Source of the DNA: Rotaria socialis
Lineage: Eukaryota; Rotifera; Eurotatoria; Philodinida; Philodinidae
Assembly (NCBI GenBank): GCA_905331475.1
Contig: CAJNYU010000767.1
Span: 169,274 to 233,273 of the forward strand
Direction: 5' to 3'
DNA length: 64,000 bases
Shown here: positions 23,422 to 34,169 of the stretch, one piece after another
Position numbering within the stretch: the first letter of the stretch is position 1
How the letters are laid out: every line of letters starts with the position of its first letter
The notes under the pieces: model-generated
Seen by the model: the letters and a program-made list of their open reading frames with translations, nothing else
What the model was told of the DNA's origin: nothing
The model's database searches: none
Program-made: the position numbers and the translations under genes

Positions 23422-23821
23422 TGTCGCAAATCACGACACATTCGACACATTTCAACTTAGTGTGTCTTGTGTAATCAGTAAAAGTATCTCGTGATTCTGA
23501 AGAAATCTCAAGTTTAATAAATTAACACCAAAGATTTCTCATTTTGAGTTCAAAAGATGATATTTTTCGTTATTTGTGAGAAATAAAGGAGGGATCCACT
23601 TAAGACCATAAATCCTCCCACTCACTTTTTTTCAACAGATTCGTTTAGGAACTGTATATGCCTTGTTAAGTTTTCAACTTTCAACAGTTACTATCGTTCT
23701 GTTTTGTGAAAAGAAATATTTGAATGAGCCATCATTTTAAAGCTGAACATGACTAAGAATTCTAGTTCATGTTTCAGAACAGTGATTTATCTTTCTAATG
23801 CTTTTTTTCCATTGCAATTAT

Positions 23822-24044
23822 ATTCACATTCACAAATTACTGCTATTTGTTTCTCACCAGCAATATGCATATTAGGTTGGAGCATAACTTCACATTGGGA
23901 GCTCCAACCTAATATGCATATTGCTGGTGAGAAACAAATAGCAGTAATTTGTGAATGTGAATATATTCATATTCACAAATTACTGCTATTTGTTTCTCAC
24001 CAGCAATATGCATATTAGGTTGGAGCATAACTTCACATTGGGAG
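23822..24044. repeat. Inverted triplication inside the left transposon arm
   Basis: An 80-bp segment (ttcacaaattactgc to cacattgggag) at 23822-23901 is followed head-to-head by its partial reverse complement (to about 23962), then again by a forward copy (23967-24044). The right arm has a single copy at about 28321-28402. Confidence 0.9.
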
Positions 24045-25417
24045 AATGTGAAAGGTTATAATAGGTATATGAATTGATTTCGCTAGTTACACATATGAAG
24101 GATAGTTTGTTTTAGGTTACCCACTTACGTACGACTACGCCAAAGCCTTTTGAGATGATTATAGTTAACCTTATATACGAACAATTTATTCATCATCAGA
24201 ATGGGTCATTGTGCTTGTATCATCAAGATCGTTTGAATACAAACTATATCGAATATGATTGTCGTCATCTGGTTCTTCATCGGCGAATGTATGATAAATG
24301 CTGTCATGTACAGATTGGATTGAATTAACTGCCGATAAAGGATCCGTAGCAGGATTGATAGCAGCTCGTTGAACACCCCTGTGCCAAAGAACTGCAGCCA
24401 CATGGGAGCAACAGCCAACTTCGCGAGAACCTGATATACAAGTACAATAGTATCCAACAATAGGATTGATTACTGTTTCGTTGAACTGGACAGTTGCTGT
24501 ATGGCATTTGTTATTTGAGTGTCCGGACTGAAATCTCACGCGAACCAAATCGCTTTGTTTGGGACAAAGCTCGACGATAAATTCGAGGTCGTCGTCGTTC
24601 AGAATCGATGTTGTAATATGTTCTAGGATGTAACTTTTCGCCATACGAATTTGGTAAGTTCCTAGACTTGAAAGAACATTCATAGAAACCGCAGGAAGTT
24701 TGCAACTTGCCCAAAGAAATATCTTGAACGTCATTTCCTGTCATTGATGGAAAAATGCACATTGTTGCATCATATTTTTTCCATGTTAAGCGTTTTTCGC
24801 CGTTTAACTGATCCAATCGTTCTTGTAGCTTGTTCTTTTGATTCAACTGACTAATCATTTGCTTCGCTACTTCGAAGCCACCATCAATATTAATTATAGC
24901 TCTTGAGCTAAAGGCATTGATGAATGAACAGACGATTTGCAATCTCGAAGAAATGAATGGAATAGCAGAATTTTGAATAGTTTGATTAAAGAACTTCCAT
25001 TGCTTGATTTTTCCATTAACTAGTAAAGGCAAAGATAAGTAACTAAGGCAATCCTGTAGAATTAACTACACCAGTTATATCGGTCGCATGGCTTTCACTC
25101 CCCATACAGCTACAAATATTCTCATATTTCTGCTTTTATTTTTTTTTTCAACTTTTCCGCATATGATGAAAAGATCGGGTGTCTAGATAAGATTCGTTCG
25201 GATAGGCTGCTCTCTCTACCATAAATTAATGCTTACCACTCTCAACTACCCAACGATTTGCAGTCACTAAACGTGATTGGTTGGCTTCTTCTGTCGTGAA
25301 CTGCTTTTTTCCATTGAGAAAACGTGGCATCTGAACATGAAAGCCAAGCGTTCGCATTGTAGGAGCTGCGTCTCTGAATCCACGATCCAATATAATAATG
25401 TCATCGTCTTGCAACCA

Positions 25418-26578
25418 CCCAAGTGAGCAAAAAAATAGGGAGGACGGGCGACATGACTAGTCCAAAAAGTCTGCTATACCCGTCAAGTCTAGTCTAATAC
25501 GTCTTCCATATCTATTGTGACTAGTCCGTATGTCCTTTTACCCGTCTAGACTGGTCTGTTTATTCATTTACTCCCACCTGGACTAGCCCATAGCAGGGGA
25601 AAATATTGTAAAAAATGGAGAAGAAAGTTAGATTACAACATTAGAGACACTTATAATACTATTAAAAATCAGACTGGCGTCTTGACGGCAGTCCATAATA
25701 CAGTAAGCCTTATGTCTATGTATATATTCTAAAATGCAAATGGGTGTCTTCCATATACCATGCGTGCAGAAATCACTTGATGGAAACTGATTCTCACTAC
25801 CCGAAAATGCCTTAAATGGTAGCTAGAAGGACTGTTCCTAGGCTAATATAAACTGTTGTATGTTCGTAAAGATTATTCTATTTTTTAAGTACACCGTCAG
25901 TCCGAATTCTGAATTATCTAAATAAATATTAGAAGGAAAAAAATTGTTGAATAAAATGTCCTGCTGAATTGCTAAATTAATGACTAAAACAAGACAAAAA
26001 CATGAGATACAATAACCACAGTTTTCAATTTATTTTATTCAATTTCGTCTGAATAATTTTTGCATTTATAAAAAAATATTTTTTATTCATATGAAAAATT
26101 GAATAAAACTTAGAAAAAATTCGTATTTTAAAGCATCTTAGAATGACTAGAAATACTGATAAATTGATCTCTCGATCAAATGGCTCAATGGTCTGAACGA
26201 TGGGTAAGTAATAGTTGGTATGTGTGTTCGAATCTAGTTGTAGTCATAAAATATTTCAGTTTAGACTAGTCAGGATCTCGTCATTATATAAGACCACAAC
26301 TCGTCATGTAAAGCGTCATGGACGCTCTTACTTTTATTTAGAATCATATTTTTGACGGGCGTCAGGATGGTACAGCATGTCTAGACTTTTTTTCGAAAAA
26401 GACTACGCATGACAAATAGAATGACTCCAGTCACTTTCATAGTCCGGACGGGCACTATGGACTATACGAGATTTCAGACTAGTCCTGTACTAGGACATTT
26501 TGAGAAAAAGACTAGACTGGACGGCCGACTTGTCTAGTAAAAAGACTAGTCTTTTTACTAGTCTTTTGGTCACCTGGG
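25418..26578. mobile_element. 1.16-kb non-autonomous DNA element with 2-bp target duplication
   Basis: The ends are CCCAAGTGAGCAAAA and, in reverse complement, CCCAGGTGACCAAAA, flanked on both sides by CA (25416-25417 and 26579-26580). Deleting the element with one CA rejoins the host transposase in frame, producing the expected Trp-Leu-Gln before the second catalytic Asp motif. The subterminal parts are full of gactagtc variants. No open frame is recognisable. Confidence 0.85.
26181..26235 (+). other. tRNA-like A-box and B-box sequence, decayed
   Basis: tggctcaatgg (26181-26191) matches the pol III A-box and gttcgaatct (26226-26235) the B-box, 45 bases apart as in tRNA genes. The T-arm and acceptor stem do not pair, so this is not a working tRNA. 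It may be a remnant of a tRNA-derived SINE. Confidence 0.35.
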
Positions 26579-28558
26579 CAGTTTAGCATATCATCTTCAT
26601 TAGTAAGAAGACAGTGTGTTATGATGTTCGCATCGTTATTTTTGTAATCTCCAAAGAACGGCCCAAGGACGCTTAATATATACCCACTCTAAATCAAAAT
26701 TACAATTCCTAGCGCTCTCTTGCCCTAAAAGGCAAACAAACATCTCACTCTGGTTGTTATGATCATCGGTTTGATGAGATGTCGATGCTTATGCGTTGAA
26801 TAATTGCGACGTTGCAGCTCATTATTAGCAGACTTTTGAAGATATAAGTATGTACCGTCCATAACTACAACTACTTGTTGATTATTGCTAGTCAATAACA
26901 TATTGGCCTTTAATGTTTGGTGTTGCTCCAGCACTGTCTGTCGACTAACATGTCGAAAGCCTGTATGTTTTGGAACGAAATTCTTCATTAATGCTTCTGT
27001 CACTTGATGTATGATTCGAGACACCACTTTATCATCTTTAATATGAAACATAGTGGACAACACACTATTGCTTAAACCAAGACGCATTTTTGCACAAAAC
27101 AGAGCAGTAGTAGTACGTTTTGATCTTATGCGTGATTCTCGCATTGATACCACACTATCAACTACAATATCAAATTCATCTGCAATGAGAATATGAAAGC
27201 CTGAAGCAAGCAAATATTAATTTTTTAATAATACCTTTATGCAATCCAGTAATATTGTAATAGTCCATATCACTCAATGAGTACGGATCGTCAAAATCAA
27301 ACGTTTTTAGATTATCAACAATCAAGCGAAAGTCAGCAATGATTTCTTCCAAACGATTTGCATCGAAAACCAATTTATCAAAATGGGTACCACGAATTTG
27401 ACACAAAGAATCGAAATTCAATTGCTTGTTATATATGTGCGACGGACAACATCGAGCATCTTCAGAAATAAAGATCCCACGTTTTACAAAGATCAATGTA
27501 CGTTGTTGTTTCGACAATACTTTACAAGTTTCGTCACTTAATTCACATACAATACAACTTCTATTTTAATTAGAAATCGAATATTTTTAATTAAATAATC
27601 AATCATCAAGTTACCGATGAGACTTCGTACAACGTGGCACACGAATAGCAATTTCAGATGTATCTCCTTTCACGTGTTGTTCAGTTACACTACACTTATC
27701 GCTTTTATTACCACCATCAACATCAGTTTCCATAGCCTTAACGAAACACACGCTCTCATATGAAAGTTTAGAATTTAGAACTAACATTATCAGAATTTTC
27801 ATCGTGATTAACATCACGTTCTTTTAAATGATCGAAATCTTCGTCAACTTTCTTCAACCAATTCAAGTATTTCATACGACAGTCAAAGCACCCTGGATCA
27901 TCGTTGTGAACACGTTTCAATGATCGTGCTGATAAGAAAAAAACCTCCATAATCCACCACTAACAAGTTGCTTCCGATCAGAATCAATGCTCTTATCGCA
28001 TCCAACACATTTAAACCGTGCTTCTCTTGGCATATTTAACGTTGTATAATACAAAAATGAACGGTTTACAACGTCTTCAATATCCAGGGATCAATAACAC
28101 GTGTCTCGATATATGAAAAAGCAAAGTGAAAACTAAATCGACAGATGTAGTTACGTACCATACAAAATCATATCATTCCATAGTGACTGATTATTCACTT
28201 CCTTAATCTTAACCCCATTATTCTTAATAGTGGCAACCCTCGATAGCATGGACAACATTGACTCAATGACACCGTTGAGCCTTTTCCTTTTACGTTTTAA
28301 TCAATATGATACAACACATTCTCCCAATGTGAAGTTATGCTCCAACCTAATATGCATATTGCTGGTGAGAAACAAATAGCAGTAATTTGTGAATGTGAAT
28401 ATAATTGCAATGGAAAAAACCATTAGAAAGATAAATCACTGTTCTGAAACATGAACTAGAATTCTTAGTCATGTTCACCTTTAAAATGATGGCTCATTCA
28501 AATATTTCTTTTCACAAAACAGAACGATAGTAACTGTTGAAAGTTGAAAACTTAACAA

Positions 28559-29137
28559 TGAAATATGAAACATCATATCAACTATATATTTGGTGAAGAC
28601 TATGAGTGTTCTACGTATAGTGAAGAGATTCATAACGATTCAAATTGGATTGATCAAGATATTTTGCAGAGATCGATTATGAAATGTGATTTTCGACCAT
28701 TTTTGAACCATGTTCCTATTATAGCAAAAGTGATCAGTGTCAGAGAGACCTAGTCCAGTTACATTTTTTGTAGGTCTAACTCATGTCTATCTATGGTAAA
28801 AAATTCACGATGAGGTATTTTGTTTTAAGCGAAATAATTTCAAAACAATGTCTGAAAGTATAGTCATTTTTATCAAAAATTGAAAAAGTGACTATGAATT
28901 TTTACAATTTTCATTATCAACTGATTGTAAAAATAATTAAAACTAATAGCTAAGTGAGTTTTACGTAATCAATCGCAATTTCAGCGAATATACATCATGC
29001 TGAGTAGATGTATGAATGAACAACTCAATTCAGTTCCTATTGAAAAAATAGCAAAATTGTGAAAAAAAATATTGAAAATGAGCTACGAAATATGTTGTTA
29101 AAATCACATCAGAATGTTCACCGTGTTGACATCTATC
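28559..29137. other. 579-bp insertion in the right transposon arm, unidentified
   Basis: The left arm runs directly across this point (cttaacaa followed by ggcatat), whereas the right arm has 579 extra bases. A 62-residue open frame on the plus strand (28565-28753) resembles nothing known to me. No clear inverted ends were found. Confidence 0.5.
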
Positions 29138-29400
29138 GGCATATACAGTTCCTAAACGAATCTGTTGAAAAAAGTGAGTGGGCGGATTTATGGTCTCAAG
29201 TGGATCCCTCCTTCCAAGATTTGTGTATGACTCACCCGTGCATGTATAAATGAGTATATATATACTAATCAGAACAAAATGAAGCGGTAAGAGGCAGAAG
29301 TGAAACGAAAGAACGCATAAATATCTAACGGACATATATTTTCACCGAAAGTATTGCTCATCTTATGAAAGAGCGATGGTTCATTAATTCAAACAATCTT

Positions 29401-29867
29401 ACATTAGATGAACTGTGAACACTGTTTAAGGGAATGCAACGAGTTAAGGAAAAATGTGGATACCATTATAGAGGTTCATTGAATGATAGAATGGAGTGTT
29501 CTGGTTGCCTAGATAAATTCAAACATGAGTCTTGTCATATTGCATTACTCGTGAAAATATATCAAAAAGTAAATAAAATATTGAATGAACAACTATTTTT
29601 TTTCATTTTGTCATTCGTTTACCTTTTTTTAGACTGTTATTCGAATCGTTGTTTAGGACTATTCATCATATTTTGTGGTGGTGGCATGAATTGAGCGGTT
29701 CACAGCGAACTGTCATACTGGTTTATTTTTTCGATACGAAAGTTAGCGTTATGCTATGTGATTTATTGAATTTGTTTCTATAAAGTATTTCTATAAGGAA
29801 AACAATTTCATACCAGTACTTCACTTGAAATACATTAGATATAATTTGTACATATAGTAATGCGTGC
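29401..29867. other. Spacer with one unrecognised small open frame
   Basis: A plus-strand frame at 29434-29694 starts MQRVKEKCGYHYRGS and has a CSGCLDKF pair followed by CH, then a hydrophobic AT-encoded tail. It follows backbone copy A closely, and copy B lacks it. It may be a remnant of a zinc-binding exon, or chance. No assignment is made. Confidence 0.3.
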
Positions 29868-30548
29868 CCTAGTGAAACATCTTGTAAGTAAGATCTTGGC
29901 CAAGATCTTGGGTACAGATAAGTGAACAGATCTTGAAAATTTAGATACAAGATAACTGTATTATCTTGTACCCAAGATCTTATTACAGATCTTAAGTAAG
30001 AATTCATAACATCTTGAATGATGCATTCTGGAAGTATGTTTGGTATTTTTTCAATATATTTTAATATTAACTATTCCTGTCCCGAATAGCTCAAGCAAAT
30101 CAGATGTTGAGATCTGACCGGCTTTAAGTTGGTCCGATATTCGCCAGACCAATTTAGGGTAGTCCTCTCTCGGCCATCGATCGAGATCAGCATCCTCTCG
30201 ATTAATCAATAGTCGAGAAATAGTTTAGAAAAAAACTTATTTTGTAAAGTTATGTTTTTGCATGTTCAATCATGTTGCTTATATTCTGTTCTTTATGCAT
30301 AAAAAAACGGTGAATGACTAGATAGCCTATCTAAATAAACTAATGATGTCGCTTTCTGTTTTACTCAAGATCTTGTGAGAAGATAATAGTAAAAGAAATC
30401 GTTGCCATGATCTTGCTAAGATCTTAGGTACAGATTTATCAGATAGGACATGATCTGAACAAGCGAATTATCTTTTAAAGATCTTGATAAGATCTTACCT
30501 ACCAATCCCAAGATTTCAAGATCTTACTTACAAGATGTTTCACTAGGG
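29868..30548. mobile_element. 681-bp MITE with 32-bp perfect inverted ends and TG duplication
   Basis: Bases 29868-29899 (start CCCTAGTGAAACATC) are the exact complement of 30517-30548. TG lies directly outside both ends, consistent with a 2-bp target duplication. The palindrome aagatctt recurs many times throughout, especially near both ends. The middle (30078-30190) is GC-richer. There is no coding capacity. Confidence 0.88.
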
Positions 30549-31530
30549 TGAGGGTGAGTTGCTATGTCTAAAGTGAAGAAGTAGCACCCTCAATCATGTA
30601 TAAAAATTATACTGTATCGTTTCTACATTCAAGTCCTAAGTGTTAATTGCATTTATGATTCAGGTTCAATCGATTTTTGATAATAGGAAACGAATGATTT
30701 TGATCATTGAAAATAGCTTTCTATTTCATCTGATATAGAAAGCACAAAGAATTTCGAAGTTCATAGATTTGAATAAATTAAAATTTTCAGGCATTTTACG
30801 ATAGCGCTATTTAAAAGTTGTAAAGTTAGTCTTGAATCAAACGGGTAGAAAATGAAGAAGTATGTTCAAGTTTGAAATCCTTATCAAAAAATGAATTGGT
30901 CAATATTTTATTTGTATGTGCAGTCCTAGCAGACATATAATACGAAAGAAATGAGAATGTGCCCATATCGTAAAAAAGAATCGAAAACCACCGGTTAACC
31001 GCACAAGTAGTCGATTTGTCCTCAATAACCGATTATGTAACCGGTTAATCGGCGGTTTTCGATTGGTTCGTATGATATCAGTATATATCAAATTTAAAAT
31101 TTTGTTATAATTTTTGTACTCGTACAACATGCCCTATTGAGCAATAAATACCGTGAGACGAAAACAAAACTCAACGAAAATGCATAGAAGTTAACAATAA
31201 ACAAGGACTGCCATATTGTTATACTGTATAGAAATGACGCATGTATGACTAATGGAGGAAATTTTTCATGAGGATTGACTCATCTTAATAATAAATGACT
31301 CATGTCGATAAAGTGTTCGGTTTACTTCAGTTTAACTATTAATAACGGTATCGAATTATCGAAAAATGAGTGTTCTAGTAGTTCTCATACTACCAGAAAT
31401 AGTTTTCAAAACCTATTACTTGTTGTTATATTAAAAAACAGAATTCGATTGATTTATTCGGTTTTTTGCGAAAATTTTCTTGTGTAATCAGTACAAGTAT
31501 CTGGTGATCCTGAAGAAATCTCAAATCTAA
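30549..31530. other. AT-rich spacer leading into backbone repeat copy B
   Basis: No gene is seen. It contains a 24-bp inverted repeat (30979-31064) and, from about 31436, the first piece of backbone copy B. Confidence 0.5.
30979..31064. repeat. Hairpin-forming inverted repeat around ccggttaacc
   Basis: 30979-31002 (aatcgaaaaccaccggttaa onward) pairs with 31041-31064 with about two mismatches, across a 38-bp loop that contains a further ggttatt/aataacc pair. Confidence 0.75.
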
Positions 31531-33272
31531 CCATAGTGAAAGTATTCGTTCAGTGAGTACGACTTTGCATCATGAGTACTCAGATTACTTGAAGGAGTGC
31601 TCCAATGAGTTTTCTCTCTAAGAATTACTCGTACACGAAAATGCGAGTACTCGAGATAGTACTATCATCGTTTTTCCGAACGCATTCAGCAAAACATCTA
31701 TGAACTAGAATGCATGAAAATAAAATAATATTGCGTAATTAATAACAACTGTATAATGAACCGAAATTTTGGAAAAACTCTTTAAACAAATTATCAATTT
31801 CATCCTTCATATATTGTGATGAGTCACTCATGTGCCGTAGTCAATTGGTTATTTAAAGAATAAAAAAAAACAAATTTATTTCATTTCAGCTATTGATTTC
31901 TCGAGTAACACCAACTATTTATTTGAAAATACAAAATTATTTGCTAAATTTTATATCTTAAATCAAAGATGAAAATATCGTTTTAGATAAAATTTAATTT
32001 GTTTCTTTGAAAATCAATGAAAAACAAGACGAATGAGAAAACATTTCGAAAAAACATGAAATTCAATATCCCAAGATACTCTATCATACAGAAGACAGTT
32101 CATACATTTTTTATTTGTTACTTAATGATAATAGTTTTCGATTCAAAAATATTCGTGTGTCTTGTAACGATATGAAGTGAATGTGTATTGTTATCGCTTA
32201 TTTTAATTCGATCCATAATTTATTTCTCATTTGTGTTTGTGCGTATGCTTGTGTTTACATATATTGTAATGTTCTCAATAGAGATTTTTATTTACAATGA
32301 ACCTGTTTGTACTGTCAAGCGAGATGGACAACTGGGGGGGGTGCAAATGATGACATTCACTGAGAAACTAACGTATTTAAAATATGACCTGCTGATGGCT
32401 TACCTGGATAGAGATATTGGGTTTTCCAGTGAATTTTTTTTGCAGGACCCACTTTCCCAACAAAATCATATTTTCGAGTTTGGATCTGAAACTTTGTAAC
32501 ATTGAAGGTTTCAATGAGACTAGCTTACAGGAACATTTTCTGACGTTTTGGATAAACTCTCTCTGAGATATGAATCTCTCAAAACATACAACTTCTATAG
32601 AAAATCGCCAATATTTTTAGGGATTTATGTCTCGGAGAGAGTTTATCCAAAACTTCTGAATTTTTTCCTGTAAGCTAGTCTCATTGAAACCTTCAATGTT
32701 ACAAAGTTTCAGATTCAAACTCGAAAATATGATTTTGTTGGGAAAGTGGGTCCTGCAAAAAAAATTCACTGGAAAACCCAATATCTCTATCCAGGTAAGC
32801 CATCAGCAGGTCATATTTTAAATACGTTAGTTTCTCAGTGAATGTCATCATTTGCACCCCACCCAGTTGTCCATCTCGCTTGACAGTACAAACAGGTTTA
32901 TTGTTAGTTTTTCTTGCATTTTGTTGATAAATGTTTTATCTCTTTGTCCCAATTAAAAAGCATTTTAATATTACAAAACAATTCATTTCTGAAATTCTTA
33001 TCATGCGCTTCAGTGACGTTACGTCACTGTTCTATCATCAGTTTTTAAATAAAATAAATTGTACGCAGTAGAAAGATGCAGAACAAAATATAGATGTCTG
33101 CGTATTTTACAAAAATTCCACAGAATACTCAGGAAATGTACGATGAGTACTTAAAAAACGTTTGAGCTTACAGAGCGAGTACTCGATATTCCTACTCAGT
33201 TACTCAGATCTTAGCACGTGTACTGCTGATGAGTTCTTGTGGCATTTTCTAGGGTGAGTACATTCACTAGGG
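31531..33272. mobile_element. 1.74-kb non-autonomous element with CCCTAGTGAA-like ends and AA duplication
   Basis: The left end reads CCATAGTGAAAGTATTC and the right end, in reverse complement, CCCTAGTGAATGTACTC. AA flanks both ends (31529-31530 and 33273-33274). Removing the element with one AA gives tcaaatctaacaaactacc, which aligns base for base with copy A (tcaagtttaataaattaac). The subterminal regions are rich in gagtactc variants. The core carries a nested palindrome (32294-32904). No transposase is present. Confidence 0.82.
32294..32904. mobile_element. Fold-back element, 287-bp arms and about 37-bp loop
   Basis: 32294-32580 and 32618-32904 are reverse complements with few mismatches. 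Shared landmarks are acctgtttgtactgtcaagc, ggacccactttcccaac and ggataaactctctc. The open frame spanning 32188-32499 is a by-product of the palindrome. It appears to be a MITE nested inside the 31531-33272 element. Confidence 0.88.
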
Positions 33273-33552
33273 AACAAACTACCACCAAAGATTTCTTATT
33301 TTGAGTTCAAAAAATGATACTTTCGCTTAATTTGTGAGAAATAAATTTCAAGATTTTTGTATGACTCACCCATGTATGTATATACAAATCAGAGCAAAAT
33401 GAAGCGGAAAGAAAGAGAGGCAAAAGTAAAACGAAAGAACGCATAAATATCTAACGAACATATATATCTAACGAACATATATGCTCATTGAAAGTATTGC
33501 TCATCCGATGAAAGAGCCATGCTTCATTATTTCAAACAATCTTACGCTAGTT

Positions 33553-34167
33553 GGACACAAAAACACACATAATTTCATCGACGACAAATACAAAGACAAT
33601 AGAAATATCAACACGAAATTCAAAACTCCTACATCCAAATATCTCATAATATGTAAGTGTTTTTTATTTATAGCATTATACAAAATTCTAAGCGAAAGCA
33701 TTTTCAAATTCGAATAATTAAGATATGAATATCAAACATTGACAAACGTATGGAGCTGAAACATCAGTAGAAACGAATTTTGAGAAAGTGTGAATTAGAA
33801 CTCTTCAGTATAACGAATTGATAGTTTTTGTCGATGTCACTTCCATAGATAAAGTAGTTGCACAAGTAAACTATACTAAACAGAACTACTAACAGAGGGC
33901 ATTGTTTTCACTCTATGAAATGTAGCATTAGAAATAAATTAACGGGTTACACATAGAATACTTCTGATGCAGCCAACGATTTTAGAGTGATTTAAACTTG
34001 TAGGAATTTGATTAAAATCTAAAACTTGAGTATCAAAGGTAAATATGATTCGACATGAAATTGGACAAACCTCACGACTACTCACATGCGCTCGAGAATC
34101 AATGCTTTCCCAAAGGAAAAGCACATCCTAATCAGCCTCTATTATGAGTGTAGGCCTATTGTCGACC
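33553..34167. other. AT-rich spacer
   Basis: Nothing recognisable beyond short chance frames. Confidence 0.5.
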
Positions 34168-34169
34168 TA

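Larger units (their letters stand above)
20890..23462. mobile_element. CACTA-like non-autonomous DNA transposon with fold-back core
   Basis: The left end reads CACTAAATTAAAATATGTCG. The right end, in reverse complement, reads CACTAAGTTGAAATGTGTCG. This CACTA start is the hallmark of the EnSpm/CACTA superfamily. Variants of tgtcgta, tgtcgca and cgacac recur in the subterminal regions, another CACTA habit. The core is a large inverted repeat (21282-21944 against 22750-23421). There is no transposase frame. Comparison with backbone copy B shows the insertion point, although the exact target duplication is unclear. Confidence 0.72.
24186..28033 (-). pseudogene. DDE transposase (Harbinger/ISL2EU-like) with C-terminal SWIM finger, disrupted
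   Basis: Read from 28033 down to 24186. It starts MPREARFKCVGCDKS with a second CFDC pair, suggesting an N-terminal zinc-binding motif. The catalytic core is recognisable in order: MDGTYLYLQKS (first Asp, near 26850), LDRGFRDA (second Asp, near 25395) and RWVVES (Glu, near 25245). The tail carries a SWIM-type finger, CTCISG...CCSHVAAVLWHRG, near 24420. Introns with GT-AG ends fit at 26689-26748 (60 bp) and 25020-25236 (217 bp). Damage: apparent frame breaks in a T-run near 27945, near 27790 and near 24733, plus a 1.16-kb insertion at 25418-26578 between the two catalytic Asp motifs. The family assignment rests on motif recognition only. Confidence 0.72.
23588..29211. mobile_element. 5.6-kb DNA transposon with long inverted ends and a DDE transposase
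   Basis: The ends are ggagggatccactt... and its complement ...aagtggatccctcc. The arms continue inward for about 465 bp on the left (23588-24052) and match 29211-29138 plus 28558-28312 on the right. Backbone copy B has the uninterrupted sequence gagaaataaatttcaagattt at 33349, which fixes both borders. No target duplication is apparent. The right arm holds an extra 579 bp (28559-29137), and the left arm a locally inverted triplication. The payload is the minus-strand transposase at 24186-28033. Confidence 0.75.
20836..29400. repeat. Backbone repeat copy A, in three pieces (20836-20889, 23463-23587, 29212-29400)
   Basis: These three pieces align in order with the second copy at 31436-33552. 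Shared landmarks are cagaattcgat and tttttgcgaaaa, then cttgtgtaatcagta, accaaagatttct and gagaaataaa, then caagattt, gtatgactcaccc, aaaatgaagcgg and gaacgcataaatatctaacg. Two transposons separate the pieces. The function of the backbone itself is unknown. Confidence 0.75.
31436..33552. repeat. Backbone repeat copy B, in two pieces (31436-31530, 33273-33552)
   Basis: It aligns with backbone copy A but has a different insertion (31531-33272). At the two places where copy A carries transposons this copy is uninterrupted (near 31475 and 33349), which supplies empty sites. An open frame at 33481-33717 begins in this repeat and is not recognisable. Confidence 0.75.

Noticed and set aside
30078-30150. 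tRNA-like stretch in the 681-bp MITE (tagctcaag and ggtccgatattc)
   Set aside because: The B-box is poor and neither the T-arm nor the acceptor stem pairs.
32188-32499. 103-residue open frame
   Set aside because: Its second half lies in a palindrome arm and the first half is low-complexity hydrophobic AT-rich sequence.
33013-33031. cagtgacgttacgtcactg as a CRE-type regulatory palindrome
   Set aside because: It sits inside a non-coding transposon with no nearby gene, so a regulatory role cannot be supported.
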